From Datisca glomerata (lineage: Eukaryota > Streptophyta > Magnoliopsida > Cucurbitales > Datiscaceae), in the NCBI GenBank assembly GCA_003255025.1, contig QANY01009091.1, positions 786,227-850,226 of the forward strand: a DNA stretch of 64,000 nt, written 5' to 3'. Below are positions 1-11,695 of this stretch, piece by piece. Positions within the stretch are counted from its first letter, which is position 1, and every line of letters begins with the position of its first letter. The translations under genes were made by a program, and so were the position numbers. Under the pieces are notes generated by a model. The model was not told the DNA's origin. It worked only from the letters and a program-made list of their open reading frames with translations, and did no database searches.

Positions 1-1444
1 AAGAACTTTTAGAATCATTTGTAAATTCACTCTAATTCTACAGCAACACGACTCACATGCACATGCACTGAGTTGTGTGAATACATTATGCAACAGAACA
101 GTAGTTAAGTTGTTTTAGTAATAAACAAAGAGAAGTAACCTAGCCCCGTGATAAGTGCACTAACCTACGTTACCTGTGGCCTATTCTACCCCTTCATTTT
201 TTTATTATAACTATTTCTCCTTTATATCTCTAAACTTTTGAAAAGTTTCTCAATCATGCAACGACATTGTAATTCAATAACTTTACGTCAATGGTGATTT
301 AAACTTTGCGTTAATTTATTATTTTGGCATCTTAAAAGAGACTATATCATACTATTTGTATCTTGTAATAAAGAATAATATCTTTGATATTGTTTTATAG
401 TTGAGACACCAAACCATAAGAATGTTATAAAGATTTAATTTGGAACTATACGAATTTGATTACAGACTAAATGTGTTAATCAACTAATTGATTATCTGTC
501 TCTTCATACAATCATTTTTAATACATATTAGTTAGGACAATGAAAGTCTCTCTCGAATAAATTAAGATCATATTTCTTACTTTTCGTTTACGATAACACA
601 TACGACAACTGTAGATTAATCACTTTTTGCTTCCTTGTCAACCGATGTTTAGTTCCTATATGAGAAGAGGAGTAATATGTAAGTTGAATAACTTTTAAAT
701 GCACCAACCCGATATGCAAAGGATGCACCATTGAGATCACTCGAGAAGAGACTAGTGAAGGTGCGTTGACACCCTCATCGCAAAATTAAAAATAGAAATT
801 ATGTGCTTCTTGTTAGATGTATTTTACTTTAAATTGATTTGCTAGTTCAGCCGGTCATAGTATTATTTTACCTCATGTGAGTTTGAGTTCGATCCTCACA
901 AGTTTTACATTCTTGTATGACAAATAAAATTCACATAAACAATAATTGCTCATGGACAAGCATCTGATGGTTCAAAATCGAAACAAGAGAGCCGTCTATT
1001 TTTAACACTGACAATCTAAATCTACATAACTTCAAAGAAGATTCGGATCCGTTTGATTTGATGAAGGTTAAATGGAGAACATTTGAATTAGGCATCTTTT
1101 AGAAAGAACAATCTGTATTGATTTCCATTATTTTGTTAGGTTATGATTGGTTATTTTTCCTTTCTCCGAATAATAATCAATTGGGAGAAATAGTGACCAC
1201 AAAAGAGTATATGGGTATGAATTGAAGAGCATCAAAATCATGTAGTAATAGAGAACACATAATCACCAAACACGTACAGTCTGCCAATGTCAAACTCCAC
1301 TGCTTGCTTTATTTTAGTCACATCCGGTTACCTAACAGTTACCATGGTAGTATTTAACTAATGTGCTCCACGAAATATTTTTGTAACTATTTTATTTTAT
1401 AATAAGAAAGTCTTATATTTTTAAAGTTTTCCATCAAGGCATAA
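1..1444. other. AT-rich intergenic DNA left of copia element A
   Basis: No open frame of useful length and no recognisable exon was seen. The only structured piece is the pol III promoter-like pair listed separately at 843-895. The segment ends at the probable 5-bp target site of the adjoining retrotransposon (CATAA, 1440-1444). Confidence 0.6.
843..895 (+). repeat. tRNA-derived SINE-like head (A box and B box)
   Basis: A perfect match to the pol III A-box consensus (TAGTTCAGCCGG, 843-854) is followed about 33 bases later by a perfect B-box core (GTTCGATCC, 887-895). This spacing is typical of tRNA genes and tRNA-derived SINEs. There is no tRNA cloverleaf, so a SINE head is the better reading. 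An AT-rich stretch follows to about 960, but I see no clear tail or target duplication, so the ends are unknown. Confidence 0.45.
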
Positions 1445-1753
1445 TGTTGAAGAAAAAGAAGCAAAAGTTATAACCTCAGAAGGAAATCTTCATCATAGGC
1501 AAAAGAATGAAGCAGAACAGAGACTTTCACCAAACACAGTGGGTGTCTAACCATTTCTGGTAAAAAAATGATTACAGGCATCAGTAGGCATCCGTTGGAG
1601 ATCATAGGAGATCATAGGCAACCGTTAGAGTTATATGTATATATACATCCTTACTCATTGTAAACAACCAGCAATTTTCAATAAAAAATAAGAACCAAGA
1701 GGCTCATCATCTTTCTTTTTAAGATCAGAACCAAAAAGTTCATCATTTCTACA
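1445..1753 (+). repeat. 5' LTR of copia element A
   Basis: Begins TGTTGAAG and ends TTTCTACA, next to the primer site. It holds a TATA-like stretch (GTTATATGTATATATAC) and an AATAAA-like polyadenylation region, as expected of a promoter-bearing LTR. The octamer GAGATCATAG occurs twice in tandem in the middle. It pairs with 6069-6376. Confidence 0.95.
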
Positions 1754-1765
1754 TGGTATCAGAGC
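1754..1765 (+). other. Primer binding site of copia A (initiator Met tRNA)
   Basis: TGGTATCAGAGC lies directly after the 5' LTR. This is the standard plant copia primer site, complementary to the 3' end of initiator methionine tRNA, where minus-strand DNA synthesis starts. Confidence 0.95.
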
Positions 1766-1796
1766 AGTGATTCTGAGAACCAACACATACAACAGT

Positions 1797-2606
1797 ATGG
1801 CAGAACCATCAACTTCCGGCCATCTTCACCACCATGACACCAATCTCAGACCGACCTCCATCCTGCTCACTGGCCACAACTACATACCGTGCGCCAGGGC
1901 GGCTCGGGTGAGCCTGAAAGGAAGAGGCAGACTGGGTTTCGTGGACGGCAGTAAGCCAAGACCAGATCGAAACTCAGAGGAATGAGACATTATGGACAGC
2001 CAGGTAATGACCTGGATAACTAATTCAATAGACCAAAAACTCAGTGAAATATTTTGTTTTTGTGAAACAGGACAGGAACTCTGGGAAGAAATCTGGAGCA
2101 ACTATTGTGAACAAAACAATTTCGCGCAAGTCTTTGAACTTAAACGAGAGATCTCCCAAGCAAAACAGGGGGACAGATCAGTACCAGAGTTAACCGGATT
2201 TTTAAAATCTAAGTTCAAAGAACTTGAAACCCTGAAACCGATGACCACTGACTTGAAGAAACTCCAAGAGTGGGCTGAGCAGGATATGGTGTTTCATTTC
2301 TTGACGGCTCTCGACTCAAGCTACGAAGCGTTCCGGGCTCAGATCTTGATGTCGACAGAGAAGCCAACTTTTGCCACGGTCTCAGCCATGGTTCAAAGAG
2401 AAGAAACCAGGCGACGAGTGATGAGTACCAGAGATGACAAGGCGGAGGCACTAGCCATGGCGACCTACGGCTCCCTCTGAAACCCTAACCCTAGGGAAGG
2501 GGGAAGGCACCGTGGACAGCCAGGCGAGCCAGTGAAATGCAGCCACTGCCGAAAGGAAGGGCACACCCACGACCGGTGCTGGAACCTGCACCCTCATCTC
2601 CGGTAG
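1797..2606 (+). pseudogene. gag: Copia A gag (nucleocapsid), broken
   Basis: The reading frame starts at ATG 1797 and runs in one frame to about 2606 through in-frame stops at 1983, 2478 and 2604. The middle part carries the UBN2/retrotransposon gag pattern (motifs such as DQKLSEIF and ELWEEIW). A zinc knuckle of the form CX2CX4HX4C is encoded at 2538-2579 (CSHCRKEGHTHDRC), which in an active element binds the RNA. From the context the first stop looks like a former Trp codon, the second a former Arg CGA and the third a former Gln. The frame continues degenerate toward pol, which lies in another frame. Confidence 0.9.
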
Positions 2607-2987
2607 AACCAGAGATTCCAGAAGGAGCACGGGAATGACGAGCGAGGGAGCTGCGCGAAGAGTGATGAGCAAGGGGGCTCCGCGAAGAATTTCCCTTTTA
2701 TACCAAGGGCTTCAGCGGAGTGGGTCACGGGTCGCGACCCGACCGAGACCGCAGAGCACACATGACAGACGGACCCGGTTCGGGTAATGGGTACCGACCC
2801 GACCGAGTGGAGGAAATGGACAGATCTGGATTTGTTAGAGCAGATCTGCACACAGACAACAACGCACAGATGGCTACACTACTCAAACAATTCGGAGAAT
2901 TTTTACGCGATACCTCAGGTTCATCCATTTGCAATACTGTCAATTATTTTTTTAAATCTGCAAATTTTTATCATAACTTAGAACACT

Positions 2988-5900
2988 AAATAATAGACTC
3001 TGGTGCCTCTGACCACATGACTCATAACACAAAAAATCTACACAGTCTCACTAAATTAGAAAAACCACAACACGTGACAGTAGCCAATGGAAATAAAGTT
3101 CCAATTTTTGGCATAGGGTCCACCACACTCTTCACAACAACCATTAACAACGTACTTTGTCTACCCAATTTTAACTCCAATCTCCTATCCGTCAGTAAAA
3201 TAACCAACGACTTAAACTGCAATGTTACTTTTTCACCTGACAAAGTAATTTTTCAGGATCGAGTCACCGGGTGGAAGATTGGTAAAGGGAAATTTAGAAA
3301 CGGTCTGTACTACTTAGAAGATACCGACAAAACATGCCTTTCCACCTCCAGTACAGTACAAAAAGACAAAATATTACATTGGAGATTCGGTCATCCCTCC
3401 GAAAAAATCCTAAACAAATTACTTGGTTGTAATTCAGACTCTAGCAGTTGCTCAGTCTGCAAACTCTCAAAACAAACCAGGTTACCCTTTCCGCTATCTA
3501 ATAGTACGACAAAACGATGTTTTGAATTAATTCATTCTGATATTTGGAGACTCGCCCCAGTTGATTCATATAATAAATTCAAATATTTTGTTACATTTAT
3601 TGATGATTTCTCTTGCACCACATGGTTATATCTTTTGAAATAAAAAAATGAAGTCTTCAGTCATTTTCAAGAGTTCAACAATTTAGTTGAAACTCAATTT
3701 GAAACAACCATAAAAATCTTTAGGTCTGACAATGGAACCAAGTATACTAACAACACCTTTTTTGAGTTTTTTAAACAAAAGGGTATGCGACATCAAACCA
3801 CCCGTATCCACACCCCACAACAAAATGGTGTCTCAGAACGCAAAAACCGACACCTTCTTGAAATGACTAGGTCTCTCCTTCTCCAAAACAATGTACCCAA
3901 AAGATACTGGTCCGATGCTATACTCACAGCAACCTACCTCATCAATCGATCACCCAGTGTAAAATTGCACCTGAAAAGCCCTCTAGAAATTCTCAACGAT
4001 AGGAAAATTAACCTTGATCACATACGAGTATTCAGATGTACATGCTTCTTACACATTCCAGGACTTGATAAATTGGACAAAACCTCAGTCAAAACCCTAT
4101 TTTGGGGGTATTCCACTGAGAAAAAAGGGTATAAGTGCTACGACCCAATAAACCATAAACGTTACATCTCGCGCGATGTACAATTTTTAGAACTAGAATC
4201 CTATTACCCAAAGGACCCCGACAACCATAACCACCACCAAACGTTTCCGCTACCTAACAGTATTATTTTCTCTGATATCATAAGACAGGAACAGGATACT
4301 GCATCAACCGCGCCTGAGACAACTACCTCAGGGGGAGCAACTGATGAGGCAGATGTCACTGATGAAGCAGTAATCGTAAGAAGGTCAACAAGGCAAACTC
4401 AACCCCCGGCAAGATTAAAAGACTACGTGTCCTATCAGGTTCTATACCCTATCAAAAATTTCATATCTCATGATAAAATCTCTAACATCCACAGGGCATA
4501 CTTGGGCAAAATTAATGAAACAGTTGAGCCAAAGACCTATCAACAAGCTCAACTCGACCCCAAATGGAGAAAGGCGATGAATGAAGAACTTCCAGCCTTG
4601 GAAAAGAATGACACTTGGGATATAATCCCACTACCCAAAGGGAAAAATCTGTAGGATGTAAATGGGTCTACAAGATCAAATACAACAGCAACGGTACTAT
4701 CGAAAGATATAAAGCCCGACTAGTCGCCAAGAGCTTTACTCAGACATAAAGAGTAGATTACCAGGAAACGTTCGCTCCAGTAGCAAAAATGAACACGATT
4801 CGAGTATTACTTTCCATTGCCACCAACCTCAGCTGAGAACTATATCAAATGGATGTAAAAAACGCATTCCTCCAAGGAAATCTGGAAGAAGAAGTATATA
4901 TGTCCCTTCCTCTAGGACACGAGAAAGCAACACACCCGTCCATGGTATGTAGATTAAAGAAGGCTATCTACGGCCTGAAACAGTCACCAAGGGCATGGTA
5001 TGGAAAATTAAGCTTGTCTCTTTTAAAAATTAACTTTGTCAAAAGCTCTGCTGACTCATCTGTGTTCGTCAAACACACGAACAACTCCATCACCATCGTT
5101 TTAGTCTACGTAGATGACATTATCATCACCGGGAATAACCACGATGAAATATTGAGTGTTCAACAATTTCTAAAAGGAGAGTTTGATATTAAAGATCTAG
5201 GAAAACTGAAGTACTTTCTAGGGATAGAAATAGGTCACTCGAAAAAGGGATTGTTTCTATCTAAAAAAAAATATATCTTAGACTTGTTAAAAGAAACATG
5301 CATGATAGGGGCAAAACCTGCTAGCACACCAATGGAAATCAACATGAAAATAGGACTTAATGATAGCAAATCAATAATTGATATAGCTCAATATCATAGA
5401 TTAGTAGGAAAACTAATTTATCTAACGGTTACAAGACCAGATATCACCTTTGCAGTTAGCGTTATCAGTCAATTCATGCACACACCCTGCACAAATCACC
5501 AGGCAGCCGCAGAAAGGATACTCAGATACCTTAAAAGAACACCCGGTCAAGGGATATGGATGAAGAGAACTGGGGCAAACTCTGTAGTTGGATACAATGA
5601 TGCAGACTGGGCAGGTAGTTATGATAGAAAATCTACAACTGGCTTCTGTGTCTTTGTAGGTGGAAATCTAGTAACCTGGAAGAGCAAGAAATAAACTGTT
5701 GTAGCAAGGTTAAGTGCAGAGGCAGAATACAGAGCCATGGCCTCCACTGCTAGTGAACTCACATGGATTAGACATCTCCTTCAAAACATGAAGGTTGAGA
5801 TAAGAAAATCGATAGAGATGCACTGTGACAACCAAGCAGCACGTCATATTGCAATGAACCCCGTTTTCCACGAGAGAACCAAACACATTGAAGTGGTCTG

Positions 5901-6126
5901 TCACTTCATAAGAGAGAAGGTACAGTCGGGAGAAATTGCCATTCCTTTTGTACGTAGTGAAGATCAGCTAGCCGACATCTTCACGAAAGCCCTCGACAAA
6001 AATAACCTCCAAAGAATACTTAACAAGTTGGGCTCGATCAACCTATACGAACCCAACTTGAGGGGGAGTGGTGAAGAAAGAGAAGCAAAAGTTACAGCCT
6101 CAGAAGGAAATCTTCATCATAGGTAA
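2988..6126 (+). pseudogene. pol: Copia A pol (protease, integrase, RT, RNase H), broken
   Basis: Domains appear in copia order. The protease site DSGA is at 2996-3007. Integrase catalytic residues are D at 3539, D at 3728 and E at 3836, giving the DX35E spacing; before them lie the GAG-pre-integrase HWRFGH and a CX2C pair. The reverse transcriptase site YVDD is intact at 5107-5118. RNase H motifs SAEAEYRAM and DIFTKAL follow. Breaks: TAA at 2987 where Trp is expected before the protease, TAA at 3641, a frame change near 4640-4648, TAA at 4747, TGA at 4834 and TAA at 5692. The last part reads into the 3' LTR and stops at 6126. Confidence 0.93.
6058..6068 (+). other. Polypurine tract of copia A
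   Basis: TTGAGGGGGAG abuts the TG that opens the 3' LTR. The purine run primes plus-strand DNA synthesis in LTR elements, and its position fits the LTR boundary. Confidence 0.85.
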
Positions 6127-6376
6127 AAGAGGGAAGCAGAACATAGACTTTCACCAAACACAGTGGGTGTCTAACCATTTCTGGTAAAAAATGATTACAG
6201 GCATCAGTAGGCATCCGTTGGAGATCATAGGAGATCATAGGCAACCGTTAGAGTTATATGTATATATACATCCCTACTCACTGTAAACAACCAGCAATTT
6301 TCAATAAGAAATAAGAATCAAGAGGCTCATCATCTTTCTTTTTAAGATCAGAACCAAAAGATTAATCATTTCTACA
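6069..6376 (+). repeat. 3' LTR of copia element A
   Basis: Begins TGGTGAAG and ends TTTCTACA. It matches 1445-1753 throughout, with about 15 substitutions and one base fewer in an A-run. It is followed by CATAG, the likely second copy of the target site. Confidence 0.95.
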
Positions 6377-6761
6377 CATAGTTTCCGTTTGTTACAAGGA
6401 TACAAAAATTGTGAAATCTTAATATTTCATTCCAAAGAACATTTACTTGTTTTTTAATCAAACTCAGATAATATATCAACCAAAAAATATAAAATGTAAG
6501 GAAGTCTACATATATCTCTTACAATAAATCTTTCTGTTTTAACGGAACAAACAATGAGATTGAATAAATAAAAATTATTCATTTTAATTTTATCATGATC
6601 CATATTATATGTGACTATTAACCTTTAACCTTTAAACTTTTTAGCTTGACAAAGCTTTCTGTGAACCTCAGCAGCCAAGTCCAATAACCTCTGATCAAAG
6701 CTCTGATCAAAGCAAGAGTTGGATTGAACCCAAGAGGTAACTATATAGAGTCAAGACTCAA

Positions 6762-7690
6762 TTAAACCATAAGCCCATTTACTTGAAAGGGCCCAATCCA
6801 ATGCTTATTAAATGGCCGAAAGCTCTCCGTGGGCGAGGCTCCAAGCCACAACCCGAGAATTGAATAATTCCAGACATTTCCCTCAAAATCCCTAGCCACC
6901 CATCCGGTCGAACAAGCCATTGAGAGAGGGGAGTAGCAAACGTTACAGTTGACCTTCACCTGCAGAGGAGGAGGAGCTGCCCAAATCAGACCCACTGGAG
7001 CTGCCATTGATGGAGGAGAACAGTGTAAAGCCTTAGATTGAGATAATAAATTTCTATATGCTTCCAAAAATTCGATCCAAAGAGTTTCAGAAACCCTAAT
7101 GGTATCAATCGGGGAAAATGTGTCTGTTCAAAGACATACTTGATCCTCTCATTCCAAATACCCCAACAAAAGCCTAAAAAATAATGCAATCAGTTCCTTT
7201 GAGCCATTAGGATGTTTTCTAAGCTCCTCGATTCTTCTCTACATGCATGTTACAAATTCTTCTTCGACTGATTCATCCACGCAGAGGCCTAATCTGGAGC
7301 TTTTCCATCATAATCTGCTCCATCTGCTACCAAAAATAGTATGACAAGTGCTCTCATCTTTCTGAAAACATTCTGGACAATCTGAGTTTTGTGATATATG
7401 TCTTCTGGCTAGATTGGGTTTTGTAGGAAGAAATGAATGAACTGCTCTCCATATAAACTGTTTAATCTTTGATGGAACTTTAGAATTCCATAATGTTTTC
7501 CAAAATTCTGCATTGATTGCTGATGTAGATGTAACTCCAATATTGTTATCTTGAGATTTAGCAGTATGTAAAAACAGTAACAGGATTTAACAGGAAAAAC
7601 TCCATTACCCTAAGACAAGATAAATTATCATCAGAATTAAAATTAATTAAAGGGATCGCAAGAACATTCCTAGAAATCCAAGGGGGAAAA
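6762..7690 (-). mobile_element. LINE 3' fragment: zf-RVT and RNase H-like region
   Basis: Reading the minus strand down from about 7690 gives a degenerate chain of plant LINE C-terminal motifs. First comes a segment like VLAIPLINFNSDD, then FPVKSCY, then the zf-RVT pattern KVPSKIKQFIWRA, NLARRHIS and a CPEC pair (about 7350-7500), then WGIWNERIKYVFE (about 7150). Last is an RNase H-type (RVT_3) stretch with WAAPPPLQVKVNC and GWVARDFEGNVW (6800-7010). Several frame changes and stops separate these parts. The reverse transcriptase itself is absent, so this is a truncated, dead copy. No poly(A) tail or target duplication was identified. Confidence 0.85.
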
Positions 7691-8579
7691 GGGAATTAAC
7701 TAGGCGAGTATTCCTTGTTTGTTATAAGAAAAATGAGAGAAGTTGAGATTGCTAAGATTACCTTTGTTTGACGAAATGTGATAATGTTTGCATATTTAAC
7801 TTTTTAATTTATCTCTAGTTTTCACTTTTTTACAATATAGTATCATTGAAAATCTCTTTTATTTTCGATCATTATATTTCTTTAGTGTGTGTAATATTAA
7901 AAGTGTTTTTAATACTTTTTTTATTGTCAAAATTATTATATTGTTTATTAAAAGAATTTAAAAATAAACAATTTGCTCACTAACAGATTGTTATATTAAA
8001 GTAATCTAAATTTCTGAAGTTTTGGGTTGTTGGACATATTTTGTAGTGAATGAAAAATTAAAAAAATAATGATAATATTTTATCATTAATTTAGTCTCCA
8101 AATAAATGCCCCTTTATATGAATGATTATAATTATATTGCATCTAGTTTAGAAAAAAATAACATTGTGTTCTTCCATATATGTTTTGTCCTGTACTCTAT
8201 ATAGAGCGCTTTAATGTTCATTTCTAGGGTTTGTAATTTTGCACAGTTTAGAGGATGTGTTAGGGCTTGTCAGGCAATGTCAGTGTAATGATGGATTTAT
8301 CATGCCTGAAATTATTGTATCTTGAGAGACAGATGTCTATAAATCTATAACCCCGGGGATAGGGGAAATTTTGTCTTAGAAAAAAATATGGATTTTGCAT
8401 ACCTCACTTCATTTTCATTATTCTGCCGCTTCTTCATTTGGGGTCCCTTTTTAATGTTGGGATTGTTTTTCCTAGTATTGATGCTGGATTAATCCTAGCT
8501 GTAGGATATGGTTAGATTAATCTTAGCTATTAAATAGTTTTTAATTTTATTTTCTTTAGAAACGGTAGAATAAGTTGCC
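7691..8579. other. AT-rich intergenic DNA
   Basis: Nothing codes here in any frame that I can support. The stretch is mostly A/T runs with no paired repeat noticed. Confidence 0.5.
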
Positions 8580-9281
8580 ATCTCATCCTTCATCTTTCCA
8601 CTTTCCCCTTTCTCCTTAGATTACAACCAAAACTCAGGGCACCCAAAATCGGCAAGCACGATTTCTCCTCCAACCTCCACCACGAACGACGAAAGCAAGC
8701 TCGATTTCTTCTTCTTATTCACCAAACTCAGGCTCTCTCTCTTCGTCGTGGTGCTCTGTCTCCACCGTCGTCCAGTCCGTCATCCACCTCTCTCTCTATT
8801 GTTCAGCTCTCTCTCTCTCTTTCCGTCATCCAGCTCTTTTTGTCGTCAAAGAGTTTTTGCGTCGTCTAGGGCACGCGATTTTCAACCACTGGGATTTCCC
8901 TGCTCTTTGCTCTTTTCTGTCGAAGGTAATTTCTCTTCCTCTCTCGATCTCTCTCATTCTTGTTTTGATCCCACTCCTTATATCCTTAACTGACATCCGT
9001 TTCTTTGTTAGTGCTTCTGTTTGTCTTTGAATAATTTGTGCTGTTGAGTCCTGAATCTGTATTAGCACTGTTTGTCTTTGAATAATTTGTGCTATTGATT
9101 CCTGAATCTGTAGTTTACCACAAAACGTTACAGTCACACTAAAGACAATGTGAGAATGGCAAAAAGCTTTAAAATTTCAACTGTTATTTCTTCAAATTCA
9201 ATAATGGTAAAAGGAAAGGAACCCTTACCAGGGATTAAAGAAATGCTTCACAGGCTCATTAAGAAGAGAATTGGTACATGA
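8580..9281 (+). other. CT-rich possible 5' UTR exon and a 41-codon ORF of unknown meaning
   Basis: 8590-8935 is strongly C/T-rich with CTCTCT runs and ends in CTGTCGAAG followed by GTAATT, which resembles a plant 5' leader exon and donor site. A possible acceptor (GTTACAG) lies near 9132, and after it an ATG at 9156 opens a 41-residue basic ORF ending at 9281 (start MAKSFKISTV, then KGKEPLPGIKEMLHRLIKKR). I do not recognise the peptide, no downstream exon could be joined to it, and chance is a fair explanation. Confidence 0.2.
9018..9111 (+). repeat. 51-bp tandem duplication
   Basis: The sequence starting TGTTTGTCTTTGAATAATTT at 9018 recurs at 9069 with only a few changes. The second copy is cut short by about 8 bases. 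It sits in noncoding DNA and looks like a replication-slippage duplication. Confidence 0.8.
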
Positions 9282-11695
9282 TGTTACAGTCCTTACACAA
9301 GATATGCTATTATTTTAGATTGTAATTTGAAATTCATAGCATAGAGTAAAAAGATTCAAGTTTTCTCATTCCTTAACTAATTTGCATCAGCTAATGTACT
9401 CATGTCTTGTTAATCAGTCCATTTTTCTCCAGCTGAATTCTGAATTCTGATTCGGTATTCATTACACTCCATTTTTCTCTTAATTTTTTGCTATTGCTCT
9501 GAATTCTGATTTAGTTTTGTGATTTGCTTGGATTTTGGTTTAATGTGATATGTACTCTCTTTTTGTTTTTCAAATTTTGAGTTTCAATCTCCACTCTGAA
9601 GCCAGATATTAAGGGTTTTAATTTAGAAGAGTTGAAGCAAAAATCATTAGTATGGAGAAGATAAATTGTATATTTTAGCATAACAGGGATAAAGCGTGGG
9701 TTTTGCAATATAGTTCATATCTTGAATTCTCGGACCTCAGTTTAAAAAAAGAAAAGAAAATAAATGAAGTCCTTGATAAGGTTGCACTCGTTAATTTTAT
9801 GTTTCCACCTCCAACTTGCATCCTCAATTTTCAAAAACTACCTGTTGTAAACCAGAGGGTGTTTTCGAAATCCAACGGATGAAAATATTGATTTAGAGGT
9901 ACTCAGAATTGCTTCTCTGCCCATAAGCTCTATGAATCTTTTTTCCCCTTTTGTGTTCTTCAAATCTGCATTTTTTTATGCTAAAATTACTCTAGCTCAT
10001 ATTTTTAGTTGCTGATTGACTTGGAGTTGCAGCAGTTAGGTAGGGACTGAGCCATGGCTGTTTAACACCATTCATAAGCCACTGTAAGAGTTCTTTTTTT
10101 TTTTTTGTTTTTAATGCCTATACCAACTCATTTTCAGATAAAGAGAAATTGAAGAATATTAGATAAAGAAATCACATGTATAGGTTTGCGTTTGTTCTTC
10201 CGAGCATTTGATGACCCAAAACTCCTTTTGGTTTTTAATAGATCCTTCCGTTAAGCTGGGTGTAACAATGTAACTGATTTGTGTAGATTGTTTCTGTTCT
10301 TTGCAAACCCTTAAATTTCTTAATTCGATATTTTCACTGATTTTTCCGTCACTATATGTTTTGAGCACTGCCTGTATCTTAGAATGTGGTAATTGCCATT
10401 ATTAGTGAAAGCAATTTACAGAGGAGCACCTCTCTTATTTGCATTTTATATATTTATTTATATCTTCCTTTTAAAATAATAAATAGAAAATGCAGGTCTG
10501 GCACTGCCTCTCCCCTACGTTACGCTGTGAGATTTAAGCCAATCCCCAAAATCAGATCACTACATAATATAATTAGATCACATCAGATCAGACTTCAGAG
10601 TTCAGACTTCTGAGAGAGGAAAATTCAGCCAAGTAATATGGCTTTGAAGGTTTTCCCCTCTCTTTCTCTCTTGATTTCGGATGAGAAAAGATGATACTAA
10701 AGATCAATAAACCTTTTCTTTTCTTAAGATGATTGCATTATATCACTCGATTCAGTTCTGTGTCATATATCATCTTACCTTCATGCCATACGAATTCCCT
10801 TTTCTCTTGCATGCTCGATATAATTCTTCTCTCATATCAATTTTCTTTTTTCGCAGCTTTTGGATTTTGATTTATGATTCATGCGGCTATCACATTTATG
10901 ATTCATCCGGCTATCACGTGTGTTGATATTTTATTAATATATTAATAGATTGAGGTCCTTCTCTTGCAACGTTAAGTTTCATTTGATATAAAATCGTTCC
11001 TTTTTCTAGGTGAAAAAGGAAAATTCTAGTATGTATAGGTTTGATCTCGAAGAAACTACACTAGAAAAGGAAGTATAAGTTAATAAAAATACAATAGAAA
11101 GAAAGGAATAACGGATAAGCTGATCCTTAACTGAAACTAACAGTTGTTCGATGACCAAGCAACTCCTTTATTCCACCCAGTCCACCAAAGGGACAAAGAT
11201 GACACTTTACAAGTTTTTACATCCACCACCACCTTATGCAACCTCTCTAGGTGATCAACAACTCCTTCACATACCTTGGCTCACAATGCAATAACAATAA
11301 GTATGTTTAGTGGATTCCATTTTGTTGAACATACAACACTAATTCGAACAGAATTGGTTTATTAGGTGTTATTTCTTTACTGTTCTGAATCTGACTTTTG
11401 GCACAGATTCAAAATTTGTAATTGCTCATGTCAGAATTCAGATTTTTTTTACTATAATGAGTTATATTATGCTAGTTCCATATGCCATCACTGTCCTTCC
11501 ATGCTGACAAGTCTTTCATCTTACCAGCGACCTCCGCATGGTTGCTTCCTCTGCTGAAAAATTGTTTCCCAATTACAATGAGTAGGGTACGTAGGTCATT
11601 TCGGGGAGGAGCGATAGCTAATTGCTATAATAATTAGTGAAATAGAGCAACCATCTGAGATAAGGAGTAACAGAAGCAGAAAGAATCAGAGAAGA
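9282..11695. other. Noncoding stretch, no supported gene
   Basis: Short open frames here have no recognisable motif and no joinable exon signals. T-rich and A-rich runs are frequent. I looked for upstream exons of the DUF212 remnant but its transit-peptide-like start at 11696 makes them unnecessary. Confidence 0.5.

Larger units (their letters stand above)
1445..6376 (+). mobile_element. Copia element A: complete Ty1/copia LTR retrotransposon, inactivated
   Basis: The element has 309- and 308-bp LTRs beginning TG and ending CA, a Met-tRNA primer site straight after the 5' LTR, a purine tract just before the 3' LTR, and the copia order gag, protease, integrase, reverse transcriptase, RNase H. 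Flanks are CATAA (1440-1444) and CATAG (6377-6381), an imperfect 5-bp target duplication. By eye the LTRs differ at about 15 positions plus one indel, near 5 percent, so the insertion is not recent. At least eight in-frame stops and two frame changes break the coding region; it cannot move by itself. Confidence 0.95.

Noticed and set aside
10660..10720. GATGAGAAAAGATGATAC as a box C/D snoRNA
   Set aside because: A C-box-like word is present but no convincing D box (CTGA) pair with terminal stem at the right distance was found.
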